Positions 36,698 to 47,889 of a stretch of DNA of 64,000 nucleotides are shown piece by piece; the stretch's first letter is position 1; every line of letters begins with the position of its first letter. The position numbers and the translations under genes were made by a program. The notes under the pieces are model-generated. The model searched no databases. It saw nothing but the letters and a program-made list of their open reading frames with translations, and was not told the origin of the DNA. The stretch spans positions 80,366 to 144,365 of the forward strand of contig NZ_CAMLIG010000009.1 of assembly GCF_946480185.1 (NCBI RefSeq), written 5' to 3'. Origin of the DNA: an uncultured Pedobacter sp. GTDB taxonomy: Bacteria > Bacteroidota > Bacteroidia > Sphingobacteriales > Sphingobacteriaceae.

Positions 36698-38761
36698 TTA
36701 CCAATTCAAAGTTTTCTCTTCTTTATTCAACTTAAAACTCACCTTCCCATCTGCCGAAATTTTAAAATCTTTTACAGGCATCAGTTCATTCTTACTCCAC
36801 TTTTTACCAGATTTTTTCCAGAGCATCAAAACACTATAAACCGAATTTTCATGAGGTTTTAAATTAGCGGTTGCATCAATTGTAGTACTGTTTTCTTTAA
36901 CCGGATTTAATCCTTTTGCCTGAACAAATTCTGTATTTTCCCAACCAGCAACTGGAATCATTGCCAATTGATAAATTCCGTTATCTATAATCTTCACTTC
37001 TTTGCCATTAACTTTTTTGATAGTTGTGATTATCGGTTGATCAAGTTGTGGAAGTGAATAGTGACCCAATCTGGCTTTTATAGGATTGCTTCCAGTGTAA
37101 GTATCAACCCGTAAAATCCCGTTTGGAAGCGTGATATCAGCAAGGTTTATTTTTACGGAGGTATCCGAAGCTAAAACTGCTTTACGGTAATAAACGCCAT
37201 CCTGATATTTATCAAAAGAAAACATCCTTAACGCTTCCCATTTGCTTTTTGCATTTTGGAAAACATAGTTCATAGCTACTTCGCCATTTTCACCATCAGC
37301 TTGCCACGGAAAAGCACTGTTATAAGATAAACGATTATAGCTTTCTGTACCTTGGTAATAGCCTACAGTTTTACTGTTGCACCAAGCCCTAATTTCTGAA
37401 GCGCCAATACCCGGGTAGTTGGTCATCATAATTTTGGGACCCGATAGAAAATGGTTGTAAACTTTACCCTTTTCAAATTCTTTTTCCCACGAACCTTCAT
37501 TTTCTTTCGTCGTCCAGAAAGGGTTATCTGCCGGAACAAGCAAGCCTAAAAACAACTTACCCATCCAAAACGAGCTTTCCCTACAGCTATAAGGCTGAAT
37601 TCCTGGCTCAAAAGCTCCATAAAAACCAAGCGTTGGAATACTATCTTTCATCCAATCTGGGTTTTGCAAAAATTGCAACATGGTGCCAGAAGCAATACGT
37701 CTATTCCAACCGTAATTAATTTTTGGATCTTTTAAAAAACCCATCATTGGAAAAGGAACCGCTGCTGCCATTCTGTAGGTGATGCTACGTCCCCACATGA
37801 TCATTTCACCGCTCCGACCAAACATGAGCGGATAGCTATTACTTAAACTATCCAGATTTAAATGAAATTGGCCGGCGATTTTTGGAGCATATTGATTCCC
37901 GTAAAACTGCGACCATAATGTACCGTACATTTGAAAAGCCCACATGCTATAGTAATCGTAATAAGGGCTATCGTTATACCAACCTTGTCCATCGTACTGT
38001 TTTAAGGTTTGCTGTAACAGCTCGGTTAAATATTCTTCACGAATTTGATAACCCTGACTTTTAAAAAAACTAAGAATAAAAATGTTGAAGAAGCGCCAAT
38101 TCATCCCGATGGTTGGGCCGTTGCCATAACTTAACATGGTATTTGCTAAAGCATCTTTAGTGGCTTGAGGCAAGGGATCCCAATAAATCTCTGGAGCTGC
38201 AAACAAGGAAACCGCTAAACCTCCAAACTCAACCAAGGTTTGGCTTGGTCCCCCGTTTTTTTTAAGATGCGGAACGTAAATATTTGAATTTGAATCAAGA
38301 AGTAAAGTAAGTTGATGATGGTAATAAGTTGCAACCGAAATATTGTTGATTTTAAGATTTGGATTTTCTTTTAAAAGTGGCGTGGCGATAAACATGGTTC
38401 GGCATAAACCTTCCAGTTTTTCTGTTGAATTTACAGCATCATCCTTAGGATAGCTTTTCCCAGGCTGTTTCGGGAATTTCATTGGGTCATCCAAATTATG
38501 GATATAAGAAAAAGCACCGGATAGTAAGAAAAGACCTGCTTCTTTCCAGTGTTGCCGAGTCATCCCGGTATATGGACTTAACTGATGGTCCAAAGGCGTT
38601 GTAAAGGCTTTAGGTTGTTCGCTGACTTTACCATAAGACCAAGTATTTTGGGCAGATATTGAATTTGAAATGGTCAACAGAAGAAAAACAATTAAAATCA
38701 ATTTTGACTCAAATTGTAGCTTCGTGTTAAAGTGTCCCGCCTTCTTATTAAAATCTGTCAT
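36698..38761 (-). CDS. Long DUF2264 protein with C-terminal extension
   Basis: A 687-residue protein from the ATG at 38761 (MTDFNKKAGH, then signal LILIVFLLLTISNSISAQ). A longer frame from 38842 would add a leader that hides the signal and overlap the upstream GH43, so I reject it. Residues ~40-420 are DUF2264 (LSPYTGMTRQHWKEAGLFLL, YYDYYSMWAFQMYGTLW). A beta-rich C-terminal domain of about 250 residues follows (KIMMTNYPGIGASEIRAW onwards). It is likely a second glucuronidase or related exo-enzyme with a different specificity from its 405-residue neighbour. It lies 62 bp downstream of the galactanase-type GH43. Confidence 0.85.
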   Translation of the reverse strand: MTDFNKKAGHFNTKLQFESKLILIVFLLLTISNSISAQNTWSYGKVSEQPKAFTTPLDHQLSPYTGMTRQHWKEAGLFLLSGAFSYIHNLDDPMKFPKQPGKSYPKDDAVNSTEKLEGLCRTMFIATPLLKENPNLKINNISVATYYHHQLTLLLDSNSNIYVPHLKKNGGPSQTLVEFGGLAVSLFAAPEIYWDPLPQATKDALANTMLSYGNGPTIGMNWRFFNIFILSFFKSQGYQIREEYLTELLQQTLKQYDGQGWYNDSPYYDYYSMWAFQMYGTLWSQFYGNQYAPKIAGQFHLNLDSLSNSYPLMFGRSGEMIMWGRSITYRMAAAVPFPMMGFLKDPKINYGWNRRIASGTMLQFLQNPDWMKDSIPTLGFYGAFEPGIQPYSCRESSFWMGKLFLGLLVPADNPFWTTKENEGSWEKEFEKGKVYNHFLSGPKIMMTNYPGIGASEIRAWCNSKTVGYYQGTESYNRLSYNSAFPWQADGENGEVAMNYVFQNAKSKWEALRMFSFDKYQDGVYYRKAVLASDTSVKINLADITLPNGILRVDTYTGSNPIKARLGHYSLPQLDQPIITTIKKVNGKEVKIIDNGIYQLAMIPVAGWENTEFVQAKGLNPVKENSTTIDATANLKPHENSVYSVLMLWKKSGKKWSKNELMPVKDFKISADGKVSFKLNKEEKTLNW

Positions 38762-38823
38762 AGTAAATATTATAGCGCTCATAAAAAAGCATCTGTTAAT
38801 TTCTCGTTGCCAAAGCAGTAAAT

Positions 38824-39801
38824 TCAATGATTTAAAGACCAATTCTCCCTCCAGTTGATGGCAATATTTTTATCTTTTTTGATTTCGATAGGCAACCAAA
38901 CGTACCGACTGTAGGCCAAATTTTTCGGATTCCATTGATCAGCCACAAAAATCCACTGATTTTTCTTCGGCACTTTAAAAACAAAAGCTGACTGACCGCC
39001 AAAAGTAGTTTTTGAGTTTACACCATTCATGGGGTCTCCTAAATATTTCCATGGGCCAAACAAAGATTTCGAAGTATGTACGCTTGCCTCGTTTGGCGCC
39101 CAGCCTGTGCATCCGCTGGTAATTAAAAAATAATCTTCACCAACTTTAAAAACTGCGGGTGCTTCCCGGTGCTTGCTGAACAAAAGAGAATCCTGCGTGG
39201 TTGCGCCTAAATAATCATCTGTAAGACGAACAACTCTAAGATCATAGTTCTCGTTGGAAGAATATATTTGGTAAGCTTCTCCTTTACCATCAACAAACAA
39301 AGTCATGTCTCGAGACATATTTCCGTTTGGTCTAAAACTATTTATAAAACGGTAAGGACCAGTAACTTTGTCGCTCACAGCAACAGCGGCTCTTGCTGCA
39401 TTATATCCCTTGCCTTTCAACTCCAAATGAAACCACATTACAAATTGCTTTGTTTTGCGATTGTAAATCACCTTAGGTCTTTCGATGATACATCCGGTGG
39501 CAATATCACTTGTTGCATTGTCTGTTACGGTAGCCAGTGCCAAACCTTCCGCTTTCCAATTCACCAAATCTTTGGAGGAATATACATTTACACCTTTAGA
39601 AGCGGATTTACCTCTTTTTTCGCCAAACCAATAATATTTATTATTAAATACTGTTATTCCGCCACCGTGTGCATTGATATGCTCACCATGATTATCAAGC
39701 CAAAGCTGGGCTGGTTCAATTTTATTTTGCGCTTGGATTTGTTTAGCGCTAAAACTGATTGCCAAACCCATAAGAAAAAATCGTATCACTGAATTTACCA
39801 T
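38824..39801 (-). CDS. GH43 exo-beta-1,3-galactanase type (GH43_24-like)
   Basis: A 325-residue secreted enzyme (signal FFLMGLAISFSAKQIQAQ). The opening LWLDNHGEHINAHGGGITVF and YYWFGEKRG are the hallmark of the GH43 galactanase subfamilies. The catalytic-acid region reads HREAPAVFKVGEDYFLI and is followed by SGCTGWAPNEAS. These enzymes release galactose from the beta-1,3-galactan backbone of type II arabinogalactan, bypassing side chains. Length equals the catalytic domain alone; no carbohydrate-binding module is attached. This gene is the strongest clue to the substrate of the locus. Confidence 0.85.
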   Translation of the reverse strand: MVNSVIRFFLMGLAISFSAKQIQAQNKIEPAQLWLDNHGEHINAHGGGITVFNNKYYWFGEKRGKSASKGVNVYSSKDLVNWKAEGLALATVTDNATSDIATGCIIERPKVIYNRKTKQFVMWFHLELKGKGYNAARAAVAVSDKVTGPYRFINSFRPNGNMSRDMTLFVDGKGEAYQIYSSNENYDLRVVRLTDDYLGATTQDSLLFSKHREAPAVFKVGEDYFLITSGCTGWAPNEASVHTSKSLFGPWKYLGDPMNGVNSKTTFGGQSAFVFKVPKKNQWIFVADQWNPKNLAYSRYVWLPIEIKKDKNIAINWRENWSLNH

Positions 39802-39860
39802 ATTTGATTTTAATAAAACTATACCCCGGTCTTAGTGGGTTAAAAACCAACTACTAAAAT

Positions 39861-43914
<4,054 letters not shown>

Positions 43915-44053
43915 CTACCGCGATTTTTTTGAATAATTAAGGTAAACAAATTTAAACTGAGGATTCCTATGCAATCAATAATTTAATTCTATTGAAATTT
44001 TGAAAACGGTTAGATTAAAAAAAACATGTACTTAAAATTACGGTCAAAAAATC

Positions 44054-44083
44054 AAAAGTTAGCCCACAAGGAGCTAACTTTTT
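44054..44083 (-). terminator. Intrinsic terminator after the clan GH-A gene
   Basis: Perfect 10-bp arms, AAAAGTTAGC (44054-44063) and GCTAACTTTT (44073-44082), with a 9-nt loop, 25 bp after the stop of the gene at 44108. It has T-runs on both sides, so it can work in either direction. It splits the minus-strand locus into two transcripts. Confidence 0.8.
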
Positions 44084-44107
44084 AACCAACCAAGATTCAA
44101 CCAAAAT

Positions 44108-45190
44108 CTATTTCTTATCGTTTAACTTTTTAATTAAGTCAACTTCATCTTGCCTGTATGGAGTTCCATCTTTTCTAAATACCTCATGAAACCATTCTAC
44201 CGGTTCGCCACCATTAGGTAAAGGGGTATCCCAAGCATATTTAGTATTAGATTTACCGTCAACCAAGCCCCAATTAATGGCGCCAATATTCTCTTTTTTG
44301 AGCAAAGGCATAATATTAGCAAAACGGCTGTTACGGGTTCTAGCCATATACTCTGTACAAATCATCGGTCGACCAAAACATTTCAACATATCAATTACCC
44401 TTTGGTGCCACTCTGGTGCTTCATAATCATGGTAAGTAATGATGTCAGAGTTTAACGCCTGAAAAGTGTTTAACTCATGAAAACCCCAATCCCATATCCC
44501 TGCACTAATGGGTTGAGACGGATTTACAGCTCTTGCCCAAGTAAAAATATTTTTTAACAAAGGCATTGAGGTTGTTTTTTTACCAGAATTACCTGGCTCA
44601 TTATACAAATCCCATAATAAAATACGGTCATCAGCTTTAAAAGTAGTTAAAACGTCTTTTACATATTTTTCCAAAGCCGGAAATTTACTTTCGTCCTTAG
44701 AATCAGGATCTCCAGGATCTTGTACCCAACCAGAGTTATGAATACCTGTTTTAGGTTCTGGCTGTTTGCCTGCATAGCCTTTTTTATTCCAACAATCATC
44801 AAAAAAAACAAATACCGTTTTTATCTTATGCTTGTTAGCGATGGTTAAATACTGGTTCATTCGGCTTTTAAAACCGTTTGGATCTTCTGTCCAAGCAATA
44901 CTATGCAGATAAACCCTCATGGTATTAAAACCAATGCTTTCTGCCCAGCCCAATTCTTTATCAATAGTTGCAGGATCAAAAGTTGCTGTCTGCCACATTT
45001 CTAACTGGTTAATAGCTGTGCTCGGCAAAAAATCCGCACCGTTTATCCAAGCATGTTGTTTGTACCAAACATCTGCTTTTTCTATAGGCCAAACTTTTCC
45101 TACAACCTCTACGCTATTGCTTTGCGCAAATAAGTTTCCGGATATCAATACGCACACAAATGCGCTAAAAATTATTTTTTGGATCTTCAT
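44108..45190 (-). CDS. Clan GH-A (GH5-like) glycoside hydrolase
   Basis: A 360-residue secreted protein (signal IIFSAFVCVLISGNLFAQ) with a TIM-barrel GH-A plan. The acid/base Glu is in LLWDLYNEPGNS and the nucleophile Glu in PMICTEYMART; GFNTMRVYLHSIAW and the end INWGLVDGKSNTKYAWDT are typical. Such proteins are often mislabelled 1,4-beta-xylanase. The CAZy family is not clear to me; GH5 or a related family is likely. It starts 3 bp after the upstream GH43 stop and is the last gene before a strong terminator. Confidence 0.8.
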   Translation of the reverse strand: MKIQKIIFSAFVCVLISGNLFAQSNSVEVVGKVWPIEKADVWYKQHAWINGADFLPSTAINQLEMWQTATFDPATIDKELGWAESIGFNTMRVYLHSIAWTEDPNGFKSRMNQYLTIANKHKIKTVFVFFDDCWNKKGYAGKQPEPKTGIHNSGWVQDPGDPDSKDESKFPALEKYVKDVLTTFKADDRILLWDLYNEPGNSGKKTTSMPLLKNIFTWARAVNPSQPISAGIWDWGFHELNTFQALNSDIITYHDYEAPEWHQRVIDMLKCFGRPMICTEYMARTRNSRFANIMPLLKKENIGAINWGLVDGKSNTKYAWDTPLPNGGEPVEWFHEVFRKDGTPYRQDEVDLIKKLNDKK

Positions 45191-45193
45191 ATC

Positions 45194-46228
45194 TTATTTT
45201 GAAGGGATATTAATGATTGTGTTAGTTTTTAATGGTTCCCCAAAATTTGGGCTTCCATCTTTATTCCAAGTAAATTTTTGTGCTCTCGGTGAACGATAAA
45301 TACCACATCCTCGGCCAGCTTGGTCATTTGCATGATATAAAATCCAGTTTTCTTTTCCGTCTGGAGAAGTAAAAAACGAGTTATGTCCGGGTGCGTAAAC
45401 ACCATTTTTTGCTGACTGCTTAAATACCGGTTGAGCTGATTTTACCCAAGAGCTTGCATTCAAAACGTCTTTTCCTTTCAAGGTTAGCATTCCTAAGGCG
45501 TAAAAATCTGTCCAGCATCCGCTTGCAGAATAAATTAAGAATGTTTTACCTCCGTTTATCAAAATCTGCGGGCCTTCGTTAACGTTTACATGCGGTGGAT
45601 TTCCAGGATCGTTTAAATCGCCGTGTAATTCCCAATCTAATTGTGGTGTAGATATTTTATATCGCTTCCCTTTAATGGTATACGGGTTTTTCATTTTAGC
45701 AATAAATATTTCCTGCGTTCCATTTTTTTCTCCCTCCCACCCAGACCAAATCATATAAAGTTGCTTTTGGTGATAAAATACAGAGCCGTCAATAGCCCAT
45801 TTATTAGATGGGTCCGCTACTTTACCTTTAAAAACCCAAGTATCGGACATTGGATCTGCAGACGAATTCTCTAAAGCATACATTCTATGCGTTTTATTTT
45901 CTCCGTTATCCGCCGCAAAATATACGTACCACTTATTTTCTAAAAAATGAATTTCTGGTGCCCATATTTCCTTCGAATACGCACTTCCTACAGGAGGAAT
46001 AAAAATTGTTTTACGTTCTGCGTGTTTTAAATCTGCAAGGTCTTTTGTTTTCCAAATCACCAAACTATCTTGCAAAGTGTGTGTATAGTAGTAATAACCG
46101 TCTTTATAAATACTCCAGGGATCTGCACCGGACGGTAACAGTGGATTGGTAAAAGTTTGAGCCTGTACCAAAGTAGCTGCAACTAACATTGCCAGCACAA
46201 AAAGTATATTCTTAATTTTATTCATCAT
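45194..46228 (-). CDS. GH43 arabinofuranosidase-like enzyme (first of tandem pair)
   Basis: A 344-residue secreted five-bladed propeller enzyme (signal ILFVLAMLVAATLVQAQ). The GH43 catalytic set is complete: base Asp in PSGADPWSI, pKa-setting Asp in KWAIDGSVF, acid Glu in VNEGPQIL. The wording KEIWAPEIHFLENKWYVYF and GHNSFFTSPDGKENWILYHA is that of exo-alpha-1,5-L-arabinofuranosidases (GH43_26-like). It is a close relative of the next gene upstream (46230) and is spaced 1 bp from it. It would trim arabinose side chains. Confidence 0.88.
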   Translation of the reverse strand: MMNKIKNILFVLAMLVAATLVQAQTFTNPLLPSGADPWSIYKDGYYYYTHTLQDSLVIWKTKDLADLKHAERKTIFIPPVGSAYSKEIWAPEIHFLENKWYVYFAADNGENKTHRMYALENSSADPMSDTWVFKGKVADPSNKWAIDGSVFYHQKQLYMIWSGWEGEKNGTQEIFIAKMKNPYTIKGKRYKISTPQLDWELHGDLNDPGNPPHVNVNEGPQILINGGKTFLIYSASGCWTDFYALGMLTLKGKDVLNASSWVKSAQPVFKQSAKNGVYAPGHNSFFTSPDGKENWILYHANDQAGRGCGIYRSPRAQKFTWNKDGSPNFGEPLKTNTIINIPSK

Positions 46229-46229
46229 C

Positions 46230-47300
46230 TTAATCCTCTCCTGCGGGTTTTGTTATTTTTAAGCCTGTTGCTACTGGGCTACCAAAGTTTGGCGAACCGT
46301 CTGCGTTAAAAACAAACTTTTGCATTCTTGTAAAACGATTATTGCCGCAACCCTCTCCAGCGTAAGAATTAGCATGATAAATTATCCAATTTTCAGTTCC
46401 ATCCGGAGATTTAAAAAAGGAGTTATGTCCGGGTCCGTAAGCGTTATTTTGTGGCGCTTTTGTAAAAACTGGATCACTCTTTTTGATCCAATCAGTTGCC
46501 AATAAAGGATTTCCATTTTCTCTAAGTGAAAGCAAGCCCAAACAATAGTCATCGGTTCCGCAATAACTTGCAGAGTAAACTACAAAAGCCTTAGTTCCAT
46601 TTAGCAGAAACTCTGGTCCCTCATTTACACCGAAACCGTTTTTTTCCCAACTGTACAGTGGAAAACTTAACATGGTAGCGTCGCCCTCCAGCGTCCAAGG
46701 ATTGGTCATTTTGGCGATATAAAGATTCTGAGTTTTATTGGAATTCGTTAAATCAGGGCGTCCAGCCCACAAGAAATAACGTGAGCCATTATATTCCATC
46801 ACGTCTCCATCTATAGCCCAAAAATTTGTGTTGGCGGTAAAAAGTCTACCTTTATCAACAAATGTTCCTAGAGTAGGATCTGCACTTGCATTTTCCGCAA
46901 CCCAAGTTCTTTGAGAAATATCTGTTCCGTCACCGGCGGTATAGTATAAATACCATTTACCATCTAAAAAATTAAGTTCTGGTGCCCACATATTTTGAGA
47001 ATTCACACCAGTTGGAGGATCAAAAACCGTTACTGATGGCATACTACCAACCATGCTCATATTTTTAGTCTTCCAAATTTTAATCTGGTCGCCAATGGTT
47101 TCCATAAAATAGTAATAACCATCTTTTTGAGTAACATAAGGATCTCCACCTTTAATGATAGGGTTTGTAAACGTAGTGTTAGCCGCTGGAGGCACCACTA
47201 CGGGTGTTTTGCTACTACCACTTTTTTTACAACTACCCGCTAAAACAAATGGTAACAGCAACACTAATAAGCCAATTCTCGTTCTCTTTCTTAAAACCAT
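46230..47300 (-). CDS. GH43 arabinofuranosidase-like lipoprotein (second of tandem pair)
   Basis: A 356-residue paralogue of the gene at 45194, with a probable lipoprotein signal (LLPFVLAGSC) and a Ser/Pro-rich linker before the propeller. Catalytic positions are kept: Asp in IKGGDPYVT, Asp in FWAIDGDVM and Glu in VNEGPEFL. The lipid anchor suggests surface or periplasm-facing membrane attachment, unlike its soluble partner; the pair may share work between compartments. It is preceded by a truncated DUF2264 gene. Confidence 0.88.
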   Translation of the reverse strand: MVLRKRTRIGLLVLLLPFVLAGSCKKSGSSKTPVVVPPAANTTFTNPIIKGGDPYVTQKDGYYYFMETIGDQIKIWKTKNMSMVGSMPSVTVFDPPTGVNSQNMWAPELNFLDGKWYLYYTAGDGTDISQRTWVAENASADPTLGTFVDKGRLFTANTNFWAIDGDVMEYNGSRYFLWAGRPDLTNSNKTQNLYIAKMTNPWTLEGDATMLSFPLYSWEKNGFGVNEGPEFLLNGTKAFVVYSASYCGTDDYCLGLLSLRENGNPLLATDWIKKSDPVFTKAPQNNAYGPGHNSFFKSPDGTENWIIYHANSYAGEGCGNNRFTRMQKFVFNADGSPNFGSPVATGLKITKPAGED

Positions 47301-47386
47301 GTTCTTCTTTTTTATTTTATCTCAGATAGATTTTTAAATCACTTAAGGCTTCATTTAAAACGGCGTTAAACTCTTTTCTAATATTT

Positions 47387-47884
47387 TTAATCGCTCGCAT
47401 TTACATTCTTTTTTATTTGGTTGTTTAGATTTCCCCATAATTGATTTGGCGCCGTTAATAAAGCATCAGCAAAAAAAGCGGCATCTACTAAAGGTTGACG
47501 GCCGGTATTAAAGTTCACAAAATCTGCTGCGTTTGGATCTGTTGCATTTTTTATTCCCTGTACGGCTAAATCAATATATTTTTTTCTAATTCCTCCCTCT
47601 GCAGTGGCATCTGGCCCTAATTCTAACCAGGGCGCCATTCCGTCCAACAATCTTCCGAATGCCTCTAAATAAGTGCTGTAAACGCGGTCTTTTGCAACCT
47701 TAGCTTCTACGGGCATGGTGCCCTTTAACTTATTTTGGCTTAAAGCGGTTAAAACCGGATTGGCTATTTTGGTAAGGGTTTTAACGTAGAACGCTCTTTC
47801 TGTTACGCCATCATTATTATTTTGTGCCCATAAAAACTGGGGCATAAAAATGAGGAGGAAAATCAATTTCTTTATATTATTCAT
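47387..47884 (-). pseudogene. Truncated DUF2264 gene
   Basis: An N-terminal fragment of 165 residues closely related to the start of the 405-residue DUF2264 protein at 35418-36635: signal LIFLLIFMPQFLWAQ, then YLEAFGRLLDGMAPWLELG and NFNTGRQPLVDAAFFADALL. It ends abruptly at KKNVNASD, where the full relative has about 240 more residues, including most of the six-hairpin barrel. No remaining coding similarity is seen in the 86 bp after it. It cannot fold as a working enzyme. Confidence 0.8.
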
Positions 47885-47889
47885 GTTTT

